Source of the DNA: Verpa conica
Taxonomy: Eukaryota; Ascomycota; Pezizomycetes; Pezizales; Morchellaceae
DNA: 64,000 nt
NCBI GenBank assembly: GCA_033030425.1
Contig: JAUFSD010000008.1
Coordinates: forward strand, 434,001-498,000
Direction of reading: 5' to 3'
Each line of letters begins with the position of its first letter. Position 1 is the stretch's first letter. Positions 48,964 through 60,523 of the stretch are shown piece after piece. The notes beneath the pieces were generated by a model. It made no database searches and had not been told where the DNA came from. It was given only the letters and a program-made list of their open reading frames with translations. A program made the position numbers and the translations under genes.

Positions 48964-49943
48964 CAAATCCCTCTTTTGGCTTTCTTTTTATTCTTCTTTA
49001 TCAGGTAAATATACTATCTGTGATGATCTGTATCTTTTTACTGTCTTTTTTTTGGCGTTATGGGAATATATGGGAGGGTATATACTTTTAGGTAGCAATT
49101 ATTACTACTTCATTCTCTTATATATATTAAATGTTTCTAAGTTTAAGAAGGCTATATTTATATGTATGGTTAGATGCTATTCAGCGTCTTAGGAAGACAA
49201 AAACACCCAACCCTGCATATATTTAAGCATAGCACAAATGCGCACTACATAAATGAGTGTAAGAGTAGGAAACCACAATAGGACCCTGGTTTAAAACATT
49301 ATATTTTTAAGATATAAGAAAAAAGGCTTTGCGCGGTTAGGACGACAAAAACCATATATCACCTGTCTAGCAAGGGGAGCTTCTGGTATAATGAGTCCGG
49401 TACACTAACCATTTGATCATTCTATCGAGACCGATGAACGTTTGATTCTTACATGTAATCCCCAAGCCCCCTTTTGCTTTGGAGATCACATACCTGCCCT
49501 CACTGGTAGGGGATAAGAACATGTGATGAGACGACTAATATAGAAACCAAGAGCCTTGTTAGCCTGTTCTTTATCTAATTTGATTTTCCTACTCTATATG
49601 TATATTTGTGCGGGTTTTTTTATTCCCCTACGATGTTTTCTATGTCTCATCATTCTGATCATGGCCAGGGGCGGTCCGTTTAATCACAAGTAATCACTCG
49701 TTGGTTTATTGCGACTAGAGCTACACGGGGGCGTTGATTGATGACCATTTCGACAGTTATCACCAAGGCTAGTATTATTCATTGAGGTGTACCCACATTT
49801 AAAGTAATTACATCTAGATTAACCTTCAATACTGCTAAAAAAGGAATTTAGCCTCTAGAGCTATATACCACTATACCTTACAAACCACCTACAGGCATAG
49901 TTGAACTGCCACCAACTACATGAAATTACACCTCTGAACCCCC
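48964..49943. other. Convergent intergenic region, no gene seen
   Basis: AT-rich spacer between the J-domain gene (+) and the TOPORS-like gene (-). T-rich 3' sequence at first; nothing else recognised. Confidence 0.6.
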
Positions 49944-51001
49944 TCAAGTCCCCGTATAACCCGGACGATATGAATCATATGATCCCTGCCTACCTCCAGG
50001 AGCCCTCTCCCGCGTATACGGTCCCTTCCTCCACCTCCCCGGATCTACACTCCTCCCAGCCCTACCAACCAAAGACCTCTCTTCATCCTGCACTCCCCCA
50101 CTGACACCTTGCACCTCATCACCCCCATTGCTAATCACCAATGATTCAGCCTCCCTGCTCTCAAAACTAGTTGGAATAGCTACTGAATACTGCGCAAACG
50201 AATCAAAATGGGATAAATTCGTAAACGGACTCCTCAGAAACGCATGCAGCTCATGCAAAAAGACACGAGCATTCCCACGCCCTAGGAAATCAGTCAACAT
50301 ATCCTCAGCGGCGCCGGAAGCGCTCTTGATGTCCATGGTCTTGAGGATGGCGATGATGTATTCGAGCAGGAACTCGGAGTTGTTTTCTGCTTGGATCCAT
50401 TCGAATACTTGCAGCTCGCGGCGGACGAAGTTCCGGGCACGGGATTGGAGCTCTGGGTCGTGTAGGAATTTTGCGGGGGTGAAGTTCTGGAAGCGGGAGA
50501 TTCGGTTGGAACCGATGTGGTGTGAGCGGAGTTGGTGTTTGTAGACGAAGCGGCGACGGAGGATGGTCACGTTTTCGGAGATAGGTGGGGGTGTTGGTGG
50601 GCGGCGGCGGCGGCGGCGAGAGGATCGGTCACGGAGGGATAGGAGGGATTCTTGGGTGCGGGGTTGGGGGGGTGGGGTTTGGGGTGTTGGTTTGGGTGGT
50701 TCAACAAGGTGCTATACAGAAGCTTGGGTCTCAGCAGTTGCATATCTAAGTATGTCTACACCAGCCATGGCTTTGGCAAACTCACCCGGTTCACCTTCCC
50801 AGATGCTACATCCACTACATCGATGTGCTCAATCGTGGTATTGCAAAGAGGGCATGACTGGCGCACCTCCAGCCAGTTGAGCAGGCAGAGATAGTCATAA
50901 GTATGGTGGCATGGGGAGGCAACTGCTTTCTCGGAAATAGGCTCAAGGCAGATGACACAGTTATCGATGTCCCGGGCGAGATCCTTTCCTTTAACGCTCA
51001 T
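49944..51001 (-). CDS. TOPORS-like RING-type E3 ubiquitin ligase
   Basis: Two exons, 51001-50786 and 50711-49944, joined in phase 0; 327 residues. The RING is at the very N-terminus: Cys15, Cys18, Cys31, His33, Asp36, Cys39, Cys50, Cys53, with Asp in place of the fifth Cys (CHHTYDYLC). A Pro/Gln-rich linker and an Arg run ([15 protein letters not shown]) follow. The second conserved block (about 118-235) matches the TOPORS family: [32 protein letters not shown] and [12 protein letters not shown]. The tail is Gly/Arg-rich. The ATG at 51001 is the first in frame; an extra upstream exon cannot be excluded. The substrate is unknown; TOPORS proteins act in ubiquitin and SUMO conjugation in the nucleus. 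Confidence 0.83.
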
Positions 51002-51992
51002 GTCCTGCACAGAGACAGGGTCAGCAGCTTCTCGTCGTCACTCTGCGTCCACCTTTTGGTGATGTTGAGCTGCGCGATGCTCAGTCACGAAGTCATGAGG
51101 GCCAGCCACCACTGGTGGCGCCATCGACAACCCTAACCCACTACAGGGGGCTGCTGACGAGTTAGTTGACTGATAGGTTGCTGGTAGCGAGCTGCCCCAG
51201 TGGACCCAGCGAGAGTCTTGTCAGGGCTCTACAATCTGCTATAAAGTCCCTAGGCCAGATATGATCCAGTCCTTGTGAACAACACTTTACACGTTGCTAG
51301 AGACCTACACGCGATATACTCATCTATGTCTCTGCCGTAATGTGGGGAAATAGCAGCACATGACATGAATAATGCAATGGATACGGGATTATAAATCCAA
51401 TCTCCGTCGTTCTAGAATAGGGGTCACCTACTCATTGGTTATTCTCCTCAATTCTGGACGGGATGGTGTTCAATCGGATCTCTAATGTCCGCTCGCTAGC
51501 CACAGCAAAATGGCGCAACCAAGACTTCGGGAATAGCGGGAGTAATTTCGGAGACATGAAATTTCACCCATTCCCTTCCCAGCCCTATCGGCACTTTGAT
51601 TTTCCCCCCGAGAGTAGTCTCGGCTCGACTTGAGTAATCGAGCCGACTTGGCATTTAAATTATGGAAAAGAAGCTTAACTCAGAACCCACGGCCTCTAGT
51701 TTTTAGTGGTTACTATAATTCCCGTGTCTCACTACCGACTGTTAAAATCTCCGACTCACCCATCACCTTAAGGGGTGAAACGTTTTGTACATCTCATTTG
51801 GAGTACCGCAAACCACCTCCCGGTTTACCTCTCTTGACACCACTGATAACATTGCCTCTTCCACCCCGTGTTCCCCCTCCACGCCGAGGTGTTTTATGGG
51901 CTGTTGGGGATGGGATATGGACTGGTTCGCGGACGAAGGAGGTATCGGTGGTCCTGGGTTTACTTGTTAGCTGTGGTTATGGTGAGGGTGTA
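51002..51992. other. Intergenic, no gene seen
   Basis: Between Dam1 and the TOPORS-like gene, both minus strand; holds the promoter of the latter. A plus-strand ORF at 51630-52088 is mostly antisense to the Dam1 3' exons and is Pro/Gly/Val-rich, so I do not count it as a gene. Confidence 0.55.
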
Positions 51993-52599
51993 CTAGGAGC
52001 AGGCAGACATGAAGGTAGCTTCGGCGTCGTAGTCAGTGCGCCATTGGTCGGGTTCGTAGGGGTTGTTATGACCTTGATAGGAAGTTAGTAGAGTAGGATG
52101 GTAGTGGGAGGTAGTAGAGGGATGTACTCAGTGTAGCTTCATGCTCTGCGGCCCGTTTGAAGGATTCTTTTATCGGTGCCTGTGTGGTCCCATTAGCCCT
52201 TAAAAACTTCCTGTCATGCTTCCTCTAATGCCAGTCCCTACTGATCTACCATCCACGCAACCTAAGAGTCTATAAACCCACCTCTGTAAAGTCCATACAA
52301 AATGCATTCATATTCAGCCCATACAAGAAGCTAGCAAAGCTCTCACTAAATCTCGATAACGAGTCATGCATAATCTGCATATCCCCCATATCCGCCTCCA
52401 GCGTCGCCATCGCATCTGACAGCTCCGCGAATGCCGGGGCGAGGGCGTTCAGCGGGAAGGTCTCATCTGCAGATTTCCCGTGGAGTGAACCTCGGGAGTT
52501 TGAGCGGCGGAGCGGGGTGGCAGGGCGGGATGTAGATTGTTTTGCAGCATTGTTTGAGGCCGAGGGAGTGAATTGTACTGGAGTCGTTGAGCGGGACAT
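51993..52599 (-). CDS. dam1: DASH complex subunit Dam1
   Basis: Outer-kinetochore subunit coupling chromosomes to microtubule plus ends. Three exons, 5' to 3': 52599-52282, 52179-52128, 52072-51993; 149 residues. The N-terminal tail has RPATPLRRSNSRGSL, a basic Ser cluster that fits Aurora/Ipl1 phosphorylation. The core PLNALAPAFAELSDAMATLE, LEADMGDMQIMHDSLSRFSE and SFLYGLNMNAFCMDF is the Dam1 signature. Exon 2 continues with APIKESFKRAAEHEATL, and exon 3 ends in DYDAEATFMSACS. Another ATG lies 11 codons upstream (52632) but the family starts at MSRSTTP. Both introns have CTAAT or CTAAC-type branch sites. The C-terminal tail is short compared with yeast. Confidence 0.9.
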
Positions 52600-53747
52600 T
52601 GTGGAGAGAGAGGGGGGGTGTTCACGATACATGGTACAATACTCGTGGGTTGTTGGACTGATAGCTGCTAAGTAAATTTCAAAGATTATCTTATCAGATT
52701 CTTGGAGACTTACCCATCCATCCACACCGTTCACCCCCACTTTCCCTCAACTATTTACTATGGGACTCAACTACATGTAGCCAGGCCATCCAACTAACGA
52801 TATCGCGTGGATTAAATTGTCTAGAAGAGTGTATAGTGTTTTATGAGGGGAGATGACTCAATTAAATCGTACTTTGGGGAGCATAGTTTATCATTGAATA
52901 TTTGTATGGGGAATGCAAGCTACGGATTACTACTACTTTAGTGAGGGTGGGGGTTAAGGGAAACTGTATCTTTTACCCTACATATTTCCCTAACAATAGC
53001 CATATTAAGAAGAGTAAAGGGAGCTAGGGAGTTGAACCTTTATCCCGGCTTGATACCTTGGTACCTTGACTACATGTATGCAATCCGGGAAATGGCGGAG
53101 AGACGAGTCTTAGTGTGGATCACAAAAGCTTTAAGTAATCCATTCTACTGCAATCCTTGTAACAATAGGGTAGAGCATAAAACAAAAGAGATCTCAGTCA
53201 AATGAAATCACTTGTTGGTAAAGAGGTGAACTGTTGGTACTACCCGCTGGTGGACAGCTAGACATGAAGGGCATTTGTTAGTGGCTCTGTTTCTCTATCC
53301 CCCTCTCTACCTAGTGCTGCGGATACCGGATCCCTGGTCACGGGAGGACATCACCCGGATTCTCCCCCGCACACAAATTTCGGACTCGGAAGGTCGAAGC
53401 CCCGCAGGCCGAGTTCTACCGCTGACGACATTCGATTGTATACATGCCATGTACCTATCACCTATCCTGGTTATCTTCTCCTTCCTACTGCGCCTCCATA
53501 CTTTTCTTTTCCTACGCAGGTCTCTTATTTCTTCGGATTCCTTACTCACCGGCCCCTATAAGGAGTACGTGAGAGTGGGAAGAAAAAGTAAAAAAACAAA
53601 AAAAACAAAAAACAAAGATCGGAAAAAGGGAAGTGACACAAGGCTCAATTTTAAACTAATACGAGGATACATACCTTATTTATCAGCATCTTCCCCTTCA
53701 GTTATATATCAGCCTCAGTGAGAGCCTGGTGAGTGAAACGTGCATAT
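52600..53747. other. Divergent intergenic region
   Basis: Upstream of Dam1 (-) and the Csr1-like gene (+). AT-rich with a more mixed part near 53320-53560, where ORFs overlap on both strands. An A-rich run of AAAAAAC units lies near 53590. No gene seen. Confidence 0.55.
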
Positions 53748-55581
53748 ATGTTGAAAGCCTTTACCCGCTCATCTCTACGCTTCACAACCAACAGGTCGTC
53801 CTCGCCCACGTCATCCTCGTCGCAGCTATCGAGGTTCCGTCCGAGCTTCTCAACCAACTCTGCAAACGGCGGCGGGGCTTATAACAATTCTAAAAGCCAC
53901 CGTTCCTCACGATTACTGGGAACTATTGCCCTTTCCGTTGCTCCTCCGCTCGTTGCTATATCTGCCCTTGCATTCGTCGACGAGGAAGAGGGTATAAATA
54001 GAAAAGACTCATCCCCGACGGGTATATTATCCTCAGCATTCAGTCTCTGGGCATCCCCAACAGAGAAACCTCTCCAGGAAGAAAAAGTACGGAAACCTAA
54101 AATCATGTCTCCCCCTCTACCAGGTCGTCCAGGAAACCTCACACCGGAGGAGGAAGCGAAGCTGAAGGAACTCTGGGCAGCGACCCTTGTTGTCTTTGGC
54201 GTCACAACACCCGACTCATCTGCCCCCGCTTCCCCTCCTTCGGCGCCAGTACCAGAGATTGTTGAGCCAAAATCACCCGCATCGCCAGAATCACAGAAGA
54301 AGAAGAAGCCGCTCGGTCGGTTCCTTTCGCGGAAAGGCAAGTCCGAGAAAGAGGCGACGGAAAAGGTTGTGAGTGACGTTGTAGCGGCGGTCGATACGAG
54401 TGATGATAAGTATGGGCAGACAAAAGAATTCAAGGCTGCGCTTGCGTCACAGACCCCGGCGGAACTGAGGGAGGCGTTTTGGGGGATGGTCAAGTGTGAT
54501 AACCCGGATGGACTATTGCTACGGTTCTTGAGGGCCAGGAAATGGGATGTTGATAAGGCACTGGTTATGATGGTTGCTACTATGGGTTGGAGGAGTAAGG
54601 AGATGGATGTATGTTTTTTCCCTAGCCGAGTTTTGAGGGGAATTGGCGCTAATAGTGGTTTCGCAAATAGGTGCAAGAGGTGATTTCAAAGGGTGAGGCT
54701 GCATACGCAGCATCCACAGACACTGGCTTTATAAAGCAGCTCCGCATGGGAAAATCATTCCTTCACGGAACCGATAAAGAGGGACGGCCAATTTGTGTCG
54801 TCCGTGTTCGTCTGCACAAGCAAGCCGATCAGAGTGAGGAGGCGCTGGAAAAGTACACAGTATACATTATGGAGACCGCGCGACTCATGCTCCGGGAACC
54901 AGTCGATACTGCGGCGGTTGTGTTCGATATGAGTGGGTTTAGTATGGCGAATATGGTATGTCTCCTCGTCTTGATAGCGCTTTAGGCTAGTACTCACCAT
55001 TTTTATAGGACTACGCACCGGTAAAGTATCTTATCAAGTGCTTCGAAGCCCACTACCCTGAGTCCCTTGGAATCTGTCTCGTACATAAGGCACCCTGGAT
55101 CTTCCAGTCAATCTGGTCTATAATCCGCAGCTGGCTCGACCCCGTCGTCGCATCAAAGATACACTTTACAAAGACAATAGAGGACATGGAAGCCTACATC
55201 CCCCGCTCCAACATCATGAAGGATCTCGGTGGTGACGATGATTGGGAGTATTCATATGTTGAACCTGTACCCGGTGAGAACGATAGGATGGAGAAGGGGG
55301 CAGGAATACGGGAGAAACTGCAGACGAAGAGGGACGAGCAGATTAAAGAGTTTGAGGAGCTGACAAAGCGGTGGGTGAAGGGGGAGAAAACACAAGCAGG
55401 GAGGGAGAAGATTGCAGAGGGGTTGAGAGACGGTTATTGGGAATTGGACCCATATCTTAGGGCTAGGACGGTGTATGATCGAACAGGTGTGTTTGGAGAG
55501 GGCGGGAAGTTTGAGATGTACGGGTATAGGAATAAGGGGAAGGGGATACAGGTTGAGACAAGTGCGGATGATATCGATTAA
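53748..55581 (+). CDS. Sec14-like CRAL-TRIO lipid-transfer protein (Csr1/Sfh2-like)
   Basis: Phospholipid-transfer protein of the Sec14 superfamily. Three exons: 53748-54608, 54671-54955, 55009-55581; 572 residues from the first ATG. The CRAL-TRIO N domain includes LRFLRARKWDVDKALVMM. The lipid-binding domain includes KSFLHGTDKEGRPICVVRVR, AAVVFDMSGFSMANMDYAPV and FEAHYPESLGICLVHKAPWI. The C-terminal helix IPRSNIMKDLGGDDDWEY is as in Csr1. The family's usual start, GRPGNLTPEEEAKLKELW, follows a second in-frame ATG at 54105. The extra 119 residues look like a mitochondrial presequence (Arg/Ser-rich, no acid for 40 residues) plus a hydrophobic span LLGTIALSVAPPLVAISALA. Either start is possible. 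Confidence 0.88.
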
Positions 55582-56199
55582 AGAGACATTGTATGGATAG
55601 GGGCTACAGGTAATGAGATGGATGTAATTAGGATTGGGATTTCTTTTCTTTTTCTTTGTTTTATCGCTTTGAATTCATAAAGGTGTATGGGAGTTGAAGT
55701 GGGATGAAGATAACTCTAGAGGTGGCGCTTTTCTTTTTACTTTCCATGGCGTGAGGTTTGCTCTGGTGGTAGATTGTATAAATACATAGCGTATATTCGG
55801 GGGTCTTTTATACTGCTTTGCTTATGTTTGGGTATGGGGTCACTAGAAATCACTCGAGGATTGTTCGTGGATCTGGAGTCTTTAGCTATGGGTAATAGAC
55901 TGATAGTATACACCTGGAACTGAGTCTGGGGATCTGTTGGGTACTTGGAATTTATATTGCACCCAGTGAGAATTCACTCCAGGGACCAGAATTGCGGATA
56001 TAATACTCTCAAATCTCACAGCATATCACTTATCCGAGTTCTTCGCAATATCTATGCGGGGGAGGGGGGCAGGTCTTGGCTCGCCGAACATCCGAAAACC
56101 CCATATCTCGATAACTACTAAAAAAACCCCACCAACGTCATTCATCTCTATTATCAACCCCACCTCATCTCACCACACACATAAATAAATAAATAAAAA
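55582..56199. other. Intergenic, no gene seen
   Basis: T-rich 3' sequence of the Csr1-like gene and, near 56100-56199, a C/A-rich leader with AAAT repeats directly before the HIT gene start. Confidence 0.6.
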
Positions 56200-56775
56200 A
56201 TGTCTGCCGCTTGTATCTTCTGCCGTATTATCAAGGGCGAGATCCCATCATTCAAGGTTATACCACTCCAATCTGCGGCTCTCTGGATATAACGTTAACC
56301 CCGACTTTGACCTTACAGCTCTTTGAGAGTGAAAAGGTCTTTGCATTCTTGGATATTCAACCGTTATCTAAAGGCCATTGTGTAATTAACATTTCCCCCC
56401 TCTCTCCTGCTTACACACACCATCCCTAATTGACATAGCTCGTGATCCCAAAAACCCACGGCGAGAAACTCCACGATATCCCCGACGACGAATTGGCCGA
56501 GCTACTCCCAACTGCGAAAAAACTCGTGTTGGCTTGTGGCGCGGTGGATTATAACATCTTGCAGAATAATGGAAGAATTGCGCATCAGGTTGTGGATCAT
56601 GTGCATGTTCATATGGTTAGTATATATATGCGTGTGAGATGTGTGTATGTGGCTGATTAGGGTGTAGATTCCAAAGCCGAATGAGAAGGAGGGGCTGGGG
56701 ATCAGTTGGCCAGCAAAGGAGACAGATATGGATGGGTTGAAGGCGCTGTTTGAGAGTATTAAGGCGAAGATTTAG
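56200..56775 (+). CDS. hnt1: HIT-family nucleotide hydrolase (Hint/Hnt1 type)
   Basis: Hydrolyses adenosine phosphoramidates and acyl- or SUMO-type adenylates. Four exons: 56200-56256, 56319-56381, 56439-56615, 56668-56775; 134 residues, the normal Hint length. It begins SAACIFCRIIKGEIPSFK, continues FESEKVFAFLDIQPLSKGH and LVIPKTHGEKLHDIPDDEL, then NNGRIAHQVVDHVHVHM. The catalytic histidine triad is His94-Val-His96-Val-His98-Met. The C-terminus GLGISWPAKETDMDGLK is as in fungal Hnt1. All introns are 52-62 nt and in phase 0. Confidence 0.95.
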
Positions 56776-57902
56776 GTTTGCTGGGAGATCTGGGTTTGGG
56801 TATGGTGTTTCGGTGATGGGGTGGGGTTTGGGTATTTCCCCTCCCTTTTCTTTTCGTGATATTTTGTGTCTGGTATTAGTGGTAGTTATTCTCCTGGGCG
56901 CCCTGTGGATTGGATGTTTGCGAAGATAGTTCTCCTGTATTGGCTTTGGTGTCCAATAAATTACATTTGTGTAGTATTTCATGTGTCATCCTACTATCCT
57001 GGGCTTTGCGAAGCAGCATATAAATCTATGACATCGGGCTTTTAGATGATACTAAAGTTAACTAGTGATTTGATACAATAATTCTTAAGGAGCTTGTAGG
57101 CTCTATTCTCAGAAACTTCAAGCCTGAATATTTACTCTATTATGTGATTCTTATATGGTTATATCTATACCTAATCTATCTTCTGAGAGTCTTCTAGCAG
57201 CTAGTAATCAAGCTTTCTTAGATATTAATGTAGTCAACATAGCACCAGTCATTTGATCACATCAGGTATTTGCAAAATTATTTTCGAAAATCCTTTACTC
57301 TATCACTCCTTGATAACAACGAGGCTCTCAGCAATATCATAATCTACCGTAGTGAAGCTAACTTGTGCCCTCCAACTAGCTATGTTAATCGGAGAAAATA
57401 ATTTCTTTATCTGTTTGGACTTGAAAAGCTAGATAAATCACATTTCAGGCAATCCTCTACAATTAAACTGCATATTCTACCATAATTTATTGCGTATAAG
57501 CTTCAACTTAACTAATGAGAGTTCAACATCGAGTCTCAATTAGATCTTGTTGGTCTGGGTCATGACGCGACTATGAATAGAAGAAACAGCCTTCATATAA
57601 ACTAACTTTTAACATATCAAATAACTTCCTTATCGTCCAAGCCCCAAGCCACCCCAACCCCAATTTTAAACAACCAACTAATATGAATATACTCTCAGGC
57701 CCTAGATAACCTCAAACACCCTCCAATACCCCAACAACCATTTCCCCAACCAAGCTTGGCCTAATTCCACGTGCCCTTTCTGCTCCAGAATTAGTCCTAG
57801 AATCTACTCAGAAACTATAATCTAATGAGAAGCTCATACCTAGTATAGAATGAAAAGAAATACAATATTTCAAAGCATGGATAAAAGCAATCCTTAAATT
57901 CT
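56776..57902. other. Convergent intergenic region, AT-rich, no gene seen
   Basis: AT-rich sequence with no long ORF between the HIT gene (+) and the coiled-coil membrane protein gene (-). No repeat identified. Confidence 0.6.
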
Positions 57903-60523
57903 TTAGACGGTACTACAGTGATTTTGCGGGCCGTTTAGGGCAAGGGGTCGAGATTCTGGTCTCAGCCTTCCTCGGATGGAATAAGGTAGGTAGAATTCTA
58001 GAGCAAGGATATCTCCGCCGAGACTCTTAACAGAGCGAGTAGATGAAAATATTTGTAGGGCAAGAAGTTGTGATAATGGTTGTGATAATGGTTGTTTGAG
58101 TATAGTAAGAGGTGGTACTAACGGATCGACTGTGGAACCAATAAAAACACATAGCCCGAATGAGATGATAAGTCGCTCGACTACCCGTATTCCTTTCATA
58201 CCGCCATGGATATGTGCGAAGCTGTAATGCCAGCATACTATGTTTACTAGTGCCAGAACTGCAGAGACCTCGAATAACAGCCAAATTCCTTGTTGAGAAT
58301 AGTACTTAGTTGGTGGTTCAAGTACTACTAGTTCTTGTTGGTATGAATGTATTCGGGTAGATTCCAGTCTCGTTTTTAGTCTTTGGCCTGGTTTTTATAT
58401 ATGCATAGCACGCTGCATTTCTTCTAGTCCTTTGGGTCCGTTTCTTAAGCATTGCCGCTACTGTCTCTTCCACAGCCTTCAGCTGATGCTCTAGCGAAAT
58501 TTCCGTGACATCGTCTATTCCGGTACCACTCGCAGTTCGACCGACTTTCATCAAACTCCTTGACACCCTCGTCTGCAAGTTCTTCATCTCGCCCACCATG
58601 CTCTCAAGTTCCAGTAGAATATTTTCTACATATCCCCTTGCCTTTTCCTCGTAGCTTCCAACTGACGCCAACAGTTCCTTGTTCTCTCGTATCTTCATCT
58701 TCCGCAGGACACTGGCACCTGGACTTTCCCAACCAATTCTAGTCCATGGGGTTCCCTCTTGTCGTTCGATACTGACAAATTCGCGGACGATTTCCTCGTA
58801 TATTGGGTTGTGCTGTTGGCACAGAGTATCGAGAGACATTATCATTGACTCCCCCATAGAAATAAGAACCCCAAGGTTTGATTCCAAGAGGTGTGCCGTC
58901 CTGTTGTAGTTCCCCGAGAGTTGAGCAAGGGTGTGCGTGTGATTCGTGTTCTTCGATATGAAAGGAATACTTGTGTATCTGAGTCGCCTCTGATGTTTCA
59001 GCTGACCTGCAAACTCCCTAAGAAAGTCCTGGTTTGCTCCTAATAACCTTTTTTTATAAGTCAGTATTTTCTCTCTCTCTATTCTAAGGTGCTCGTGGGA
59101 GAACTTACTGATCTAACACATCCCCAATTTTGGCCTCAAACAACTGTAGAGCATTGACTCCTTCCCGTGCATCTGTCGCAAAACGATCTAGCCGCTCCCC
59201 TAAGGTTGTTTTACAGCTCAGGCCGCTGTGCTTGACAACAGTGCCCAAATCGTTGACTACCATCTCCCCTTGCTTCAGCAGGCGTGCTAGCGCTGATCCC
59301 CCAGTCGCACTCTCGACGATTTTCTCAAGCGAGCTTTCGATTGACATTAGAGACGGAAAATCGAGATAAGACGGATGTGTATGGGTGCGAGGGGTGTTGT
59401 ATGGCCCATGTGTTGGTGAGAAACGAGTATTAGAGGTAAAATATGGTGTAGTAAGAGTGGAGAATACTGCTAGACCGAAACCGCTGGCAATAAGTAATAT
59501 GAAGAAAGCCATCCTACTAGGACTGTGGGTGTGTTCTAGCCGGGAGATCGTTTTATTTAAATATTTTGGGAGAATAATCTCCAGCTTCGTCTTGCGCTCG
59601 GGGACAAGCTCAGGAAAACTATTGGATGATACTTTCCGGGAAATGATAGGGGAGCGGTTATCACTTTTTGTTTTTTTGTTTCTGTCTAATGAGAAGTAAG
59701 AAGAGTTAGTTGACAAATTATAATAGCATACTTGCGTGGAAAGTGTAGAATAGAATGACAAACCCCAGTTCCATTTAGACTCAAATAGACTTGTAAAACT
59801 AGGAATACCACTTGTTTTCCTACTTGGAAGATCTGGGCGGGTTCTTTTCCCCTTTGCCAGCCCGCGATCCTGGGTAAACGGTGAAATGCTTGGTGCGTTT
59901 TCTGGAGAGCTCGGTGAGGTTGTAGAGGCTGAGTGATAAGAAGAGGTGGTTTCCGGGGTGTAGGTATTATTCGAAGGTGCTAAAACAGTCCTCTGAGAAT
60001 CATCACTTTGGGGTGATCTCGTTTTATCCCAAGGTATTGGATTTCCACCATAAGAACGGAGGAACTGGGCGGTTATTGGAAATGGTAGCTGCGAGTTTGG
60101 TTGAAAGCCCGTTGAACCGCTGTAGTTAGTCCCTCTTGGACTACTCTGGAGCTTTTTTTCCCGTCTTGCTTGCTGCTCTGCGAGCCACTGGGCTCTCCGT
60201 TCGTATATTGGAACACGGTTATATCCCTTTAAAACTTCGAATTCAGTTGATAATGTAGATTGGTCCGTTTCTGTAGTAGACAACTGCTCCCACTCGGCAG
60301 ATTCACAGGATGGTGTAGATGGAGAAGAAGAGGAAGGAGATTCATGCAAACCTTCTTCAGGTTGATTAAAGTTGGGAGTACTCTGCACCGGACTTTCTTT
60401 GGCTTCCATAGTGAGGTTAGGTTCCTCTTCCTGTTTTTGGATCCAATCGGTGACCCTGCTGGTATTTAGAGGACTCTTATTTAGAGACAAGTGGTCCTGA
60501 GGTCTGGTTATCTGGTTGTGCAT
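57903..60523 (-). CDS. Coiled-coil membrane protein, function unknown
   Basis: Two firm exons: 60523-59109 (ATG at 60523) and 59047 down to about 58400, joined by a 61-nt intron (CA|GTAAGT). The first 320 residues are disordered and Ser/Pro/Thr-rich. A hydrophobic span about 336-358 (MAFFILLIASGFGLAVFSTL) follows, then a helical region (SLEKIVESATGG, REFAGQLKHQRRL, EEKARGYVENILLELESMVG). The simplest reading stops at 58318 (714 residues). A second open frame in the same direction runs to 57903 and encodes two further spans (GIWLLFEVSAVLALVNIVCW, LIISFGLCVFIGSTVDPL). A 43-nt intron with a GTGCTA donor at about 58420 and an acceptor at about 58378 would join it in frame, so the coding region probably ends at 57903. 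I do not recognise the family. Confidence 0.65.

Noticed and set aside
51630..52088. 152-codon plus-strand ORF
   Set aside because: Mostly antisense to Dam1 exon 3 and its flanks, low-complexity Pro/Gly/Val composition, no family resemblance.
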